64,000 bases of DNA from Acidobacteriota bacterium (GCA_018268895.1 JAFDVP010000001.1:62001-126000); one strand, 5' to 3'. Counted from the stretch's first letter, positions 17,686 to 26,095 are shown. Numbers and translations: made by a program. The notes: generated by a model not told the origin, from the sequence alone.

Positions 17686-18234
17686 TTAGGAGAGCCTGCG
17701 TTTCAGCGCCCCGGCAGCTCCGAGAAGGCCGGTGCTAAGAAGCAGCAGAGTGGACGGCTCAGGGGTGGCAGCCATGCCCGTAACGGAGAAAGTGACGTCT
17801 CCGTTGGCCTGTGTGCTGAACAGGAGCGTACCCGGTGTGGGGTCGTATCCAGGCTTCGCGGTTGTCATGATCCCGTTTGCGGTGAAGTTGCCAAAAGGTC
17901 CAAAGCTCATGTTGGTAATCGATTCGATCGTAAACGTGAATAACGATGCGCCATTTCCGGTCGTGAGCGCGGCACTGCCTGGAACGTAGGCGGCATAGTT
18001 GATCGGCGAGGTGATAACGCCATACTCTCCACCATACATAAGAATCTGGAAGTCGCCGGTCAGTGTGCTCTGCGCGCCGACATTGATGCCGTTCGGGTTG
18101 AAGATCAACTGTGTTCCAGTATCTTGCACCGAGGGACCAGTGGCAGAAAATTGACCTGTAATCGGAGTGGCATGCAGTGCTGGAACAAAGACCAGCGCCA
18201 AAAGTACAGCGAGCGAAAGGATTGATTTACGCAA
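17686..18234 (-). CDS. PEP-CTERM anchored secreted protein A
   Basis: A 182-residue secreted protein with a signal peptide (KSILSLAVLLALVFVPALHA) and a C-terminal sorting signal (TPEPSTLLLLSTGLLGAAG followed by KRRLS) of the PEP-CTERM/exosortase type. The mature part begins TPITGQFSATGPSVQDTG and has no recognised enzymatic domain. I choose the TTG at 18232-18234, which has AGGAGG eight bases upstream; the longer frame to 18252 runs across the ribosome site. It is clearly paralogous to the gene at 18621. No exosortase gene is visible in the window. Confidence 0.88.
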   Translation of the reverse strand: MRKSILSLAVLLALVFVPALHATPITGQFSATGPSVQDTGTQLIFNPNGINVGAQSTLTGDFQILMYGGEYGVITSPINYAAYVPGSAALTTGNGASLFTFTIESITNMSFGPFGNFTANGIMTTAKPGYDPTPGTLLFSTQANGDVTFSVTGMAATPEPSTLLLLSTGLLGAAGALKRRLS

Positions 18235-18540
18235 GGTAGGAACCTCCTGCAAAGGGAAACTGGGAACTAATTACCTAAGCCTGGGAGCAACAATAGATGC
18301 GACAAATGTTTGTGCCTAGTCTGAAAGCGTTTTCCGCGATATTGCATTGTTTTGCGCAGTATTTTTTACTCTTCTGCTTGCAGCGAGGTAGAGAAAATTT
18401 GCCGTAAATTGTATCGATTAAAAACGGTTCGATTATCGAACCACAGCGGTTCAACGTAGTTTAGGAAGGGCATTTTTCTGGGTTTTCCGGACAAAGTGTG
18501 GCATGTCAGGGTTGTCACATGATGGCCGCGGGAGCATAAA
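18235..18540 (-). promoter_or_regulatory. Upstream region of PEP-CTERM gene A, conserved with that of gene B
   Basis: The region contains a perfect inverted repeat GGTTCGAT-T-ATCGAACC (18426-18442) about 200 bp upstream of the start. Blocks TAGTCTGAAAG and ATAGATGCG recur at matching places upstream of gene B. No protein-coding frame is seen. The promoter itself is not clear. Confidence 0.6.
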
Positions 18541-18541
18541 A

Positions 18542-18596
18542 ACGCCTCTGGCGCGGACTCAGACCGTTTGGGGATCTGTACCTGCGCCAGAGGCGT
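18542..18596 (-). terminator. Terminator of PEP-CTERM gene B, same stem as at 17637
   Basis: Thirteen-bp arms (18542-18554 and 18584-18596) contain the same CGCCTCTGGC stem as the 17637 terminator, here with a 29-base loop. On the minus strand five Ts follow the stem. Confidence 0.75.
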
Positions 18597-18620
18597 CGGA
18601 TACTTCTTGAAGGTCGTGCT

Positions 18621-19178
18621 CTAGGAGAGACGGCGCTTCAACATTCCAGCAGCGCCGAGGAGTCCGGTGCTGAGAAGGAGCAGGGTGGAGGGTTCGGGAA
18701 CAGCCGACGGTGTCGCAACCGCCGTTGCCGAGAAGGTGACATCACCATTGGCCTGCGTGCTGAAGAACAGATTCGCCAGGGTGGGGTCGTAGCCTGCAAC
18801 GGCCGACGTGATGAGGCCGGTTCCAGTGAAGTTGCCGAACGCTCCACTCGTCACTTCAGTGATGGAGTTGAGCGTAAAGGTGAGTAGTGTTGAGCCGCTA
18901 CCAAAGACCAGCGACGCGCTGCCGGGAGTATAGGCGGCGTAGTTGATCGGCGAGGTGATGGTCCCGGCCTCTCCCGCCGTCAGCAACGAGGCGAAAGAGC
19001 CTGTGATGGTTCCGGCCGCACCGACATTGATCGAGTTCGGGACGAAGATCAATTGTGTCCCCGTGTCCTGAACGGAAGCGCCGGTAACGGAGAATTGACC
19101 TGTAATGGGAGTTGCATGCAGCGCTGGAGCAACAATCAGCGCCGAAACAGCTACGAGTGAAAGTAGAAATTTACGCAA
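18621..19178 (-). CDS. PEP-CTERM anchored secreted protein B (paralogue of A)
   Basis: A 185-residue paralogue of the gene at 17686. It shares the signal peptide pattern, the mature start TPITGQFSVTGASVQDTG, the central motif ITSPINYAAY, the STQANGDVTFS stretch and an almost identical sorting tail (PEPSTLLLLSTGLLGAAG, then KRRLS). The start is again TTG (19176-19178) with AGGAG seven bases upstream; the frame to 19358 is not homologous. The mature function is unknown. Surface or exopolysaccharide-associated display is inferred from the PEP-CTERM tail. Confidence 0.88.
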   Translation of the reverse strand: MRKFLLSLVAVSALIVAPALHATPITGQFSVTGASVQDTGTQLIFVPNSINVGAAGTITGSFASLLTAGEAGTITSPINYAAYTPGSASLVFGSGSTLLTFTLNSITEVTSGAFGNFTGTGLITSAVAGYDPTLANLFFSTQANGDVTFSATAVATPSAVPEPSTLLLLSTGLLGAAGMLKRRLS

Positions 19179-19520
19179 TGGAGTTCTCCTAGGAAATGGG
19201 GAAGGTTTTTCACTTTCTGCGTACGGTAAGACCATAGATGCGGATAAGGAGACCTCGATAGTCTGAAAGAAATTTCTCAAAAACATGCAATAATTTGCAT
19301 GTTTACTGGTTCTTCTCTGCTTCCAGCGACCTAGCAGGAGGCAGGCGATTTTGCCCATCCGAAAATAAATTTCATGCGGCCGATTATCGGACGAACTTCG
19401 TGCGAAATCGCAGGAAAATGCGGTCTGGCAGGCGGCTTCGCTCAGGTGGGAACGAAGTTTTCAATCACCAGTTTGGAGCTGGCGGTTCGCGGTTTGTACG
19501 AAAGGCAGTCTGCCGCTCCT
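19179..19520 (-). promoter_or_regulatory. Upstream region of PEP-CTERM gene B
   Basis: A 342-bp gap without a credible gene. It carries the counterparts of the gene A upstream blocks: ATAGATGCG, TAGTCTGAAAG, the TTTACT...CTGCTTCCAGCGA stretch, and the inverted-repeat core CCGAT-T-ATCGG near 19380-19390, again about 200 bp from the start. The left-over space next to the GH1 stop codon shows nothing else. Confidence 0.55.
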
Positions 19521-20975
19521 TTATGCGAGGCCGTTGCGGGTGATGACTTCTTTGTAGAAGCGCGCGCTTAGCTTTGGTGTGCGTTTCTGGGTTTTGAAGT
19601 CGACGTAGTGAAGGCCGAAGCGGTAAGCGTAGCCATCGGCCCACTCGTAGTTGTCCATGAAGCTCCAGCAGAAGTAGCCTTTGACCGGCACGCCTTCGGA
19701 GACGGCGCGCTGTAGCTGGGCGATGTAGTTGCGCAGGTACATCACACGGTCGGTGTCGTAGACATGGCCGTCGGGGGTGAGGACGTCGCTGGACGAGGCC
19801 CCGTTCTCGGTGATGTAGATCTCCTTGACGCTCCAGGTTTCGGCGATGAGCTTTGGTCCCCAGTAGAGTCCCTGCGGCCCGACCTGAAGCCATGAGCTCA
19901 TCATGTGCGGATAGGACTTCGGCGAGGGGACGACAGCATAGCCGCGCGGTGAGCTGTCGGCGCGCACCCATGTGGCGGTGTAGTTGTTGAGGCCGACGAA
20001 GTCCAGCGGAGAGCCGATGGCCTTCATGTCGGCGGCGGTGAACTTCGGCGCGTCGGCTCCGTGATGAGCGAGGTAGGCGTCGGTGTAGCGACCCTCCATC
20101 ACGGCGGTGAGGTAGCCGGCGTTCTCTTCGCGCATGGCTTTGCGGGCTGCGGCGATGTGTTCGGCGGTCTCGATGACAGGGGTGCAGGCATCGGCGTTTT
20201 CGGCGAGACCGACTTTGGTGCCCGGCCTGGCGTGGGCGCGGATGGCCTGTACGCCGAGTCCGTGAGCGAGGACGGCGTGGTGCCGCACCTGGTTGACGCC
20301 TGCGGGCGGAAGGGTGAGTCCGGGCGCGTGGCGGCCGTCCTTGTAGCCGATGTCGACGAAGGAGCGCATCTCGTTGAGGGTCATGAAGTGCTTGACGCGG
20401 TCGGAGAGATGCTCGGCCATATAGCCCGCGTAGCGGGCGAAGGCCTCGGAGGTATCGCGCGACTGCCAGCCGCCTTTGTCTTCGAGCGCCTGTGGAAGGT
20501 CCCAGTGGAAGAGGGTGCAGTAGGGCTGAATGCCGTTGGCCAGAAGCTCATCGACGACACGGTTGTAGAAGTCGAGGCCTTTGGGGTTGGGAGTGCCGAC
20601 GCCGGTTGGAAAGATGCGCGACCAACTGACGGAGAAGCGGTAGGTCTGGAGGCCCATGGCCTTCATGAGCTGGATGTCTTCTTTGTAGCGATGGTAGTGG
20701 TCGTCTGCGACGTCGCCCGTGTCGCCCATGTTGGTCTTGCCGGGAGTGTACGAGAAGGTGTCCCAGATGGAAGGCCCGCGGCCGTCTTCGTTGACGGCAC
20801 CCTCGACCTGATAGGAGGCCGTAGCGGATCCCCAGAGAAAGTTCTTCGGAAAGGAGTGCGGCGCAGGCGCTGCCGGGTTTGCCGCTGCGAAAGCAAAGCT
20901 GGGGAGCGCGGTGGGAGCAAGTGCGGCGGAGCCGAACAGCCTGGCGAAGGTGCGGCGGGAAAATCGATTTAGCAC
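19521..20975 (-). CDS. Tat-exported GH1 family beta-glycosidase
   Basis: A 484-residue retaining beta-glucosidase/galactosidase. The twin-arginine signal is SRRTFARLFGSAALAPTALP (about 6-25). GH1 landmarks are NFLWGSATASYQVEGA, the acid/base E202 in TLNE (here followed by Met instead of the usual Pro), and the nucleophile E390 in YITENGAS, with the late FCWSFMDNYEWADGY. The start is GTG (20973-20975) with GGAAGGA upstream. It is probably periplasmic and hydrolyses oligosaccharides from plant polymers. It lies 22 bp downstream of a pectin methylesterase, suggesting one operon. Confidence 0.93.
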   Translation of the reverse strand: MLNRFSRRTFARLFGSAALAPTALPSFAFAAANPAAPAPHSFPKNFLWGSATASYQVEGAVNEDGRGPSIWDTFSYTPGKTNMGDTGDVADDHYHRYKEDIQLMKAMGLQTYRFSVSWSRIFPTGVGTPNPKGLDFYNRVVDELLANGIQPYCTLFHWDLPQALEDKGGWQSRDTSEAFARYAGYMAEHLSDRVKHFMTLNEMRSFVDIGYKDGRHAPGLTLPPAGVNQVRHHAVLAHGLGVQAIRAHARPGTKVGLAENADACTPVIETAEHIAAARKAMREENAGYLTAVMEGRYTDAYLAHHGADAPKFTAADMKAIGSPLDFVGLNNYTATWVRADSSPRGYAVVPSPKSYPHMMSSWLQVGPQGLYWGPKLIAETWSVKEIYITENGASSSDVLTPDGHVYDTDRVMYLRNYIAQLQRAVSEGVPVKGYFCWSFMDNYEWADGYAYRFGLHYVDFKTQKRTPKLSARFYKEVITRNGLA

Positions 20976-20997
20976 TGGGGATTTCCTTCCAGGGGCG

Positions 20998-22023
20998 TCA
21001 GGGAAGTTTAGCCGCTTCTGTCTCCGGGCGCCAATGGTCTTTGCCTGCGAGGAAGTTGTCTGGAAGGTACTGGCTGGTTTCTTCCGGAGTGAGTTGGTGT
21101 GACCACTTCACTCGCGAGGATGGATTCGCGTCGGGGCCAGTGTTGCCGGATTCGGCATAGTCGGCGGTCTTCTCGTTGGCCGGGTTGCCCCAGTTGCTCC
21201 AGCCGGCGGGGTCGAGGTCGGAGGGAAGTTCAGTGTTGATGTAGACGACGCGCGAGTACGGGCGCCACGGACGGCCGAGGGCAGTAGTGGCTCTTGCTGA
21301 AGGGTTATGGTCGATGCTGCTGGTGACGCGACTATTCACGATGACGTAGCCGGTAGGTTGATCGACAGCGGTGCGCGACTGCGCGGTGAGGTAGCCGGGG
21401 CCGTTGGCGTGGAGCTCTGTGCGGTCGAAGACGGCGGCCGCGTTGCCGAAGATGAAGTCGACGCCGCCTTCGATATAGGAGTCGACGTAGTACTGGCGGC
21501 CGTAGTCGGCGAAGAGCGTGTCCTGATGGCCGAGGAAACGGCAATGCTTGAAGATGGCGCGGTCGGAACGGACGGCGACAGCAACGGCCTGGCCGGTGTT
21601 GCCGGCGGAGTTCTCGAAGGTGATGTTGTCGGCCTCGAAGCCGGAGCCGTTGACCTGGACTGTTTCGGTGAAGAAGGTTCCTCCCGCCTGCTTTGCATTA
21701 AGGCTGTTGGTGATGACGACGTCTTCGGGCCGTTTGCCTTTACCGATGAGAGTGATGTTGGGATGGTTCTGGGTGATGATGACGCGCTCGTGGTAAATGC
21801 CGGGGGAGATCTCTATATAAATGCGTGCTGGATTGCCGTCTTTGCTGAGGGATCCTTTACCCGGCCAGGGGTGATGGTCGAGCGCATTCTGGATGGTGGG
21901 GAAGACGGTGCGGTCTTCGTTGCCGGGGTTGGCGTGAGGAGCGGAAGGATCGACGCGGACGTGGACGTCTTGTGCGCGGACGGCGATGGAAAGGAAGAGG
22001 AAAAGTGGCAGGACCAATCGCAT
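20998..22023 (-). CDS. Pectin methylesterase (CE8), secreted
   Basis: A 341-residue right-handed beta-helix esterase that de-esterifies methylated galacturonan, releasing methanol. The signal peptide is residues 1-17 (LVLPLFLFLSIAVRA). The CE8 signature residues are present: Q145 in GQAVAV, D168 in GHQDTL, D189 in VDFIFGNAA and R251 in LGRPWRPYS. It precedes the GH1 gene by 22 bp. Together they suggest plant cell-wall oligosaccharide use. No pectate lyase is in the window. Confidence 0.93.
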   Translation of the reverse strand: MRLVLPLFLFLSIAVRAQDVHVRVDPSAPHANPGNEDRTVFPTIQNALDHHPWPGKGSLSKDGNPARIYIEISPGIYHERVIITQNHPNITLIGKGKRPEDVVITNSLNAKQAGGTFFTETVQVNGSGFEADNITFENSAGNTGQAVAVAVRSDRAIFKHCRFLGHQDTLFADYGRQYYVDSYIEGGVDFIFGNAAAVFDRTELHANGPGYLTAQSRTAVDQPTGYVIVNSRVTSSIDHNPSARATTALGRPWRPYSRVVYINTELPSDLDPAGWSNWGNPANEKTADYAESGNTGPDANPSSRVKWSHQLTPEETSQYLPDNFLAGKDHWRPETEAAKLP

Positions 22024-22058
22024 GGAGGGAAGGGTAGCACGGGTGGGCGGGTTTGGGG

Positions 22059-23858
22059 TTAGGTCTCGATGTCCATCATGCGGATGATGGCGAGGGCGTT
22101 GGAGGCGGGGTTGATACCCGGTTTGAGAAGGAAGTCGAAGGCAAGGGGATCGTCGGAGTTGGGGCTGGCCATGTGGACATTGATGCCGTGGTTTTCCGGC
22201 GTGGCGAGTGTGGTGAGAGCAAGGTCGTGTGTGGAGAGAGCGCCGATGGCGTTGTTACGGAGAAGATCGCGAAGGACGGCCTGAGCTGCGATGGCGCGAT
22301 CGTGCGAGTTGGTGCCGCTGAAGAGCTCGTCGATGAGGAAGAGCGTGGGTGAGCGTTTGCTGAGGGCGAGGATGGCGTGGAGGCGCTGGACTTCGGCGAG
22401 GAATTTGGATTTGCTTTCGGCGAGAGAATCGGTGAGAGCGAGAGAGCTCCCGATGCGGAGAGGAGTGAGTGAAAGCGATGTCGCGCGGACGGGAGCACCG
22501 GCGAAGGCGAGGACTGTATTGAGCCCGATGGCGCGGAGGAGGGTGGATTTTCCGGCCATGTTGGATCCGCTGATGAGGTAGAAGCGTGTCTCCGCATCGA
22601 GAGCGATGTCGTTACAGATGCAGTGTTGCCTGGGAATGAGGGGGTGACCGAGGGCGGTGGCGTGAATCTGACCGGACTGCTTCCGGGAAAGCAAGGTGGG
22701 ATAGACGTCCTGGGGATGCTCGAAGGCGTAGTTGGCCAGGGCATTGAGAGCTTCGAACTCTGCCCACGCGACGATCCATTGTTTGAGCGAGCCGGCGTGG
22801 GTGCGTTTCCAGTTGGAGATGGAGATGGCAGCCTGAGTTCCTATGGAGAAGAGGATAGAGAGGATGGCCGAGTATTCGCGGGTTAGCTGCTCGACGATGT
22901 CGAACTGATTCTGGATGCCACGCAATGCGGAGAGCGCTCGAGACGGTTCTCGGAACGCTTGCTGCAGTTTTTGCAGGCGAGGCGAGTGGAAGTCCTGCCG
23001 ATCGAGGAGAGCGACTCCGTCGGCGAAGAGCTGCATCTGGTTGGCGACGCGTGAAGCGCGGAGGATGGGGAGAACACGGGCACGGACGATGAGGTAGACG
23101 ATTCCCTGAACAGCGAAGGCGCATGCGAGTCCGATGAATACCGTGGTCCATGCGATGCGCTGAAACAGGCCAGCAAGAAGAAGACCGATGACGGTCACAG
23201 AGATCGCGATGAGAACCCATGAGATTGCCGGATGGAAGTATGGAGCAGGTTCTTCGACCCATGAGTCGAATATGGTGGCGGAGACATCCTGAAAGCGCGA
23301 GGGGCCAAGGAGGGTGATTTTTTCACGAAGGGTTGTGAGAGGCGCAAGCTCCTGTACGGATTGCTGGCGCTCAAGGACTTGCTCGGGTTCGGCTGGATCA
23401 AGGAGTATGCGGGCCAGTCCGCGCTGGCCAATACCGGTGCGAACGGTGGCAAGGAGGCCAAAGAGCGAGTTGGGGCCAAGGACGTTGAGGTCCCGATCGT
23501 AGAGGTGCGAGGGCGAGTAGAACTCTTCGCCCGTATGGCCAGACTGCGTGCGGGTTCCGTCGACGCGGGCAAGATTGGTGTCGTGAAAGACCTGTAGGCG
23601 CTGGATGCGGACGAGCTCGGATTGAAGGCCGAGATAAGCGGGCACGGAGGCAAGACCGGCGATAAGAGGAATTAAGGCGAACCAGGATGCGAGGCCTGAG
23701 GTGCGCAGTCCGAGGATGAGAACAAAGGCGAGGCAGAAAAGAAGGAAGATACGGTGACGCGTGCGCCGGGAGATGACGAGACTCTGTTCGTGGTCGAGAG
23801 AGGCAAGTCGTTTGCGGTAGTGCGCCTGAAGCGCTTCATTCTCTGCGGGCAGATCCAT
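22059..23858 (-). CDS. Membrane-anchored MutS-like ATPase
   Basis: A 599-residue protein with a MutS-type C-terminal ATPase: Walker A GSNMAGKST at 431-439, Walker B LFLIDELFSGTNSHDR around 506-521, and STHDLALT after it. The N-terminal part lacks MutS mismatch-recognition and connector domains. It has two hydrophobic helix pairs (about 35-77 and 211-258). The Smr and KOW parts of MutS2 are absent too. I start at the ATG at 23856-23858 (MDLPAENEALQ). The frame remains open to 24092, but that extension would run antisense through the SRP RNA. Membrane-bound MutS-like ATPases are widespread but uncharacterised; a role in repair is not established. Confidence 0.85.
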   Translation of the reverse strand: MDLPAENEALQAHYRKRLASLDHEQSLVISRRTRHRIFLLFCLAFVLILGLRTSGLASWFALIPLIAGLASVPAYLGLQSELVRIQRLQVFHDTNLARVDGTRTQSGHTGEEFYSPSHLYDRDLNVLGPNSLFGLLATVRTGIGQRGLARILLDPAEPEQVLERQQSVQELAPLTTLREKITLLGPSRFQDVSATIFDSWVEEPAPYFHPAISWVLIAISVTVIGLLLAGLFQRIAWTTVFIGLACAFAVQGIVYLIVRARVLPILRASRVANQMQLFADGVALLDRQDFHSPRLQKLQQAFREPSRALSALRGIQNQFDIVEQLTREYSAILSILFSIGTQAAISISNWKRTHAGSLKQWIVAWAEFEALNALANYAFEHPQDVYPTLLSRKQSGQIHATALGHPLIPRQHCICNDIALDAETRFYLISGSNMAGKSTLLRAIGLNTVLAFAGAPVRATSLSLTPLRIGSSLALTDSLAESKSKFLAEVQRLHAILALSKRSPTLFLIDELFSGTNSHDRAIAAQAVLRDLLRNNAIGALSTHDLALTTLATPENHGINVHMASPNSDDPLAFDFLLKPGINPASNALAIIRMMDIET

Positions 23859-23933
23859 CGAGGTCCAGGGAAGCCTTGTCCAGAGTAACAAGCGAAGATG
23901 CGTGGATGGTCGCGCGATGATAAACTTGATCGT

Positions 23934-24030
23934 GTGCCGGGTCCTACGCGACGTAATCCCGCCAACCCCGCCAGGTCCGGAAGGAAGCAACGGTAACGGG
24001 TCATTACGGGCGCAGTGGGTCGCCCGGTAC
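23934..24030 (+). ncRNA. ffs: Signal recognition particle RNA, small bacterial type (4.5S)
   Basis: The universally conserved domain IV is present: AGGTCCGGAAGGAAGCA at 23973-23989 with the GGAA tetraloop and the asymmetric loop. The flanks pair over the whole length: GTGCCGGG at 23934 with CCCGGTAC at 24030, and GTAATCCCG with the downstream CGGGTCATTAC. The length, about 97 nt, fits a hairpin-type SRP RNA lacking the Alu domain. A run of Ts follows directly (24032-24036). TAAACT at about 23921 is a possible -10. It binds Ffh and works with FtsY (2064). The ends are good to a few bases. Confidence 0.95.
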
Positions 24031-24094
24031 ATTTTTAACTTAAGCGCGCTCAGCGCAGACTTCTTCCCTTGCTCTACCCTTGGACAATTCAAAG

Positions 24095-24220
24095 ATGCCT
24101 GAGGAGCCGGGGTTTGCTGCGTCCTTACAACGGCTTTATGGGGGGCGTGACAGGTGGGCCATTCTCGGTGAGAATGGTGGCATTCAAGGAAAGTTCATTT
24201 TTCGCGAGTTGAAGGGCTGA
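24095..24220 (+). CDS. Possible small ORF (41 residues) between the SRP RNA and fabH
   Basis: An ATG frame (MPEEPGFAASLQRLYGGRDR...) ends just before the fabH start. It contains a perfect hairpin (CCATTCTC-GGT-GAGAATGG, 24159-24177). There is no good ribosome site and I recognise no family. It may simply be leader sequence of fabH. Confidence 0.25.
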   Translation: MPEEPGFAASLQRLYGGRDRWAILGENGGIQGKFIFRELKG

Positions 24221-24229
24221 GGTGAGAGT

Positions 24230-25246
24230 TTGAGTCTGACGTTGAAGCCGCGGACACAGGTGCGGGCAAAGATCTCTTCGGTTGGAACCTATGTTCCGCC
24301 GCGTCTGTTAACCAACGCCGATCTGGAAAAGATGGTGGAGACCAACGACCAGTGGATTGTGGAGCGGACGGGAATCCGCGAACGCCACCTGGTCGACAAG
24401 GGCGTTGCGACCAGCGACCTGGCGACGGAAGCGGCAAAGCGATGCCTGGAGAAGCGCGGCATTCCGGCGACTGAGGTCGAGGCGATCATCGTCGCGACGG
24501 TGACTCCTGACATGCTGTTTCCGGCCACGGCCTGCCTGGTGCAGAACAAGCTGGGAGTTCCGGGAGCCTGGGGTTTCGACCTCTCCGCCGCGTGCTCGGG
24601 GTTTCCATATGCGTTGCAGGTGGGCGCGAAGCTGGTGGAGAGCGGAGCGCACAAGAAGGTGCTGGTGATCGGCGCCGACGTGATGAGCTCGATCATCGAC
24701 TATACGGACCGGGCGACGTGCGTGATCTTCGGCGATGGCGCGGGTGCGGTCCTGCTGGAGCCCTGCGAGGAGGGCGAGATCGGGCTGATCGACTTCTGGC
24801 ACGAGATCGACGGCGCAGGTGCGGTAGCGCTGAATATGCCGGCCGGAGGAAGCCTGAATCCCACAACAGCGGAGACGGTGTCGAACAAGATGCACTACGT
24901 CCATCAGGACGGACAGGCGGTGTACAAGTTTGCCGTGCGCAAGATGGCCGAAGCGGCGGAGAAGATACTGGAGCGCAATGGCGTTGCAGGCAGCGAGCTG
25001 GCCTGTTTTATCCCGCACCAGGCCAATAAGCGGATCATTCTTTCGACAGCGGAGCGGCTGGGGATGCCGGAGAACAGGGTGGTCATTAATATAGATAGGT
25101 TCGGCAATACGACGGCGGGAACGATTCCGCTGGCGATGCAGACGGCGCTGGACGATGGACGGCTGAAAAAGGGTGACCTGGTGCTGCTGGCGAGCGTGGG
25201 AGCCGGATTCACGGTGGGCGCTACGCTCTTGCGGTGGGAGTTTTAA
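24230..25246 (+). CDS. fabH: Beta-ketoacyl-ACP synthase III
   Basis: This initiating condensing enzyme joins acetyl-CoA (or a branched primer) to malonyl-ACP in fatty acid synthesis. It has 338 residues. The catalytic triad is Cys122 (SAACSGF), His263 (FIPHQAN) and Asn293 (FGNTTAG). The start is TTG with AGGTGA upstream (24221-24226). The branched-chain fatty acids typical of Acidobacteriota suggest it may accept isobutyryl-type primers, but specificity cannot be read here. A GC-rich terminator follows. Confidence 0.96.
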   Translation: MSLTLKPRTQVRAKISSVGTYVPPRLLTNADLEKMVETNDQWIVERTGIRERHLVDKGVATSDLATEAAKRCLEKRGIPATEVEAIIVATVTPDMLFPATACLVQNKLGVPGAWGFDLSAACSGFPYALQVGAKLVESGAHKKVLVIGADVMSSIIDYTDRATCVIFGDGAGAVLLEPCEEGEIGLIDFWHEIDGAGAVALNMPAGGSLNPTTAETVSNKMHYVHQDGQAVYKFAVRKMAEAAEKILERNGVAGSELACFIPHQANKRIILSTAERLGMPENRVVINIDRFGNTTAGTIPLAMQTALDDGRLKKGDLVLLASVGAGFTVGATLLRWEF

Positions 25247-25265
25247 TAGGGAATAGGGAATAGGG
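25245..25265. repeat. Heptanucleotide tandem repeat, three copies
   Basis: Three perfect copies of AATAGGG begin within the fabH stop codon and run into the terminator stem. It is short and may arise by slippage. Confidence 0.6.
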
Positions 25266-25280
25266 CGGCGGGTGCCGCCC
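25263..25280 (+). terminator. Intrinsic terminator after fabH
   Basis: GGGCGGC (25263-25269), loop GGGT and GCCGCCC (25274-25280) form a perfect 7-bp GC stem followed by the T-rich TGCTTCTATTTG. Confidence 0.65.
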
Positions 25281-25330
25281 TGCTTCTATTTGCAGGCAAA
25301 GAAGGCTCCCATTCGACCTCGCCCAGGCAA

Positions 25331-25358
25331 GCACTTCGCTGCGCTACGGAATGACAAA
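25331..25358. repeat. Dispersed GC-rich repeat, copy B
   Basis: CTTCGCTGCGCT followed by ACGGAATGAC matches copies A, C and D. It lies in the convergent gap between fabH and the VTT membrane protein gene. Confidence 0.65.
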
Positions 25359-25384
25359 GATAGAAAGATTCGGGCGCACAAGTC

Positions 25385-26095
25385 TCAGGCGACGGACTTG
25401 TTCTGAGCCAGACCCTGCGGCGCAGCGACGCTCTGCGAGGCTTTGTATATCTTCCAGAAGGCGAAGGCGCAGCCGAGGATGATGGATGCCCAAACGACGA
25501 TGAGGATAGGCGTGGCGTACTTCGCCGAGATGTGGTGCCAGAGGCGCAGGATGTGGCGTCCGTAGTAGAGGCCCAGCCCTGCTGCAATGGCGTGACGCGC
25601 TGCGCGGCTGATGATGAAAGCGGTGAGGAACTTCCTCTGCGGCATCTTCAGGGCGCCGGCGGCGAGCACGAAGGGTGTGAGCGGCATGGGCGGAGGCAAG
25701 AGGGCAGGGAGCGCGACCGAGAGGACGGCGTGGCCTTCCATCCATTCGCAGACAAGCTTGAAGATGCGCGGGGGAACACGCTTCTCGATGAAGGCCATGC
25801 CTCCCGACAGGGCAACGCGATAGCTGAGGTATCCGCCGATGGCCGACCCTGCGGTGGCGATGAGGATGAGCAGAAAGGCATTCTGGTGGCGCGCCGCCAT
25901 CAGAATGAGCATGATGTCGGTGATGCCGGGGATGGGCAGGGGGACGAACGAGGCGTCGGCGATGGCGACGAAGAAGAGTCCGAAGAGGCCGAAGCCGAAG
26001 AGGAAGTGAAGCAGGGGGGAGCGCCTGCTATGTGGCGCCACGATCTCGAACGCGGAGCCGGTATCGGCTACGACGGCGGTGACGGTTGGCGTCAT
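25385..26095 (-). CDS. VTT-domain (DedA/SNARE-associated type) membrane protein
   Basis: A 236-residue inner-membrane protein with about five hydrophobic helices. It carries the VTT-domain pattern: an N-terminal helix, FVPLPIPGITDIMLIL, then GSAIGGYLSYRVALSGG, and later FLTAFIISRAARHAIAAGLG with the conserved Arg. Relatives include DedA-like and YqaA-like proteins, several of which move undecaprenyl phosphate or phospholipids between leaflets; the exact role here is inferred. The ATG at 26093-26095 is the only in-frame start after the mqnA stop. It lies in the 3' arm of a perfect 12-bp inverted repeat. Confidence 0.82.
   Translation of the reverse strand: MTPTVTAVVADTGSAFEIVAPHSRRSPLLHFLFGFGLFGLFFVAIADASFVPLPIPGITDIMLILMAARHQNAFLLILIATAGSAIGGYLSYRVALSGGMAFIEKRVPPRIFKLVCEWMEGHAVLSVALPALLPPPMPLTPFVLAAGALKMPQRKFLTAFIISRAARHAIAAGLGLYYGRHILRLWHHISAKYATPILIVVWASIILGCAFAFWKIYKASQSVAAPQGLAQNKSVA

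Noticed and set aside
18300..18335. A sigma-54 promoter before PEP-CTERM gene A
   Set aside because: AGGCAC is followed by TTTGT rather than TTGCA at the right spacing, and the match is not kept upstream of paralogue B.
23859..24092. A 78-residue N-terminal extension of the MutS-like protein
   Set aside because: It would run antisense through the SRP RNA, and the sequence is not protein-like. The ATG at 23858 starts sensible sequence.
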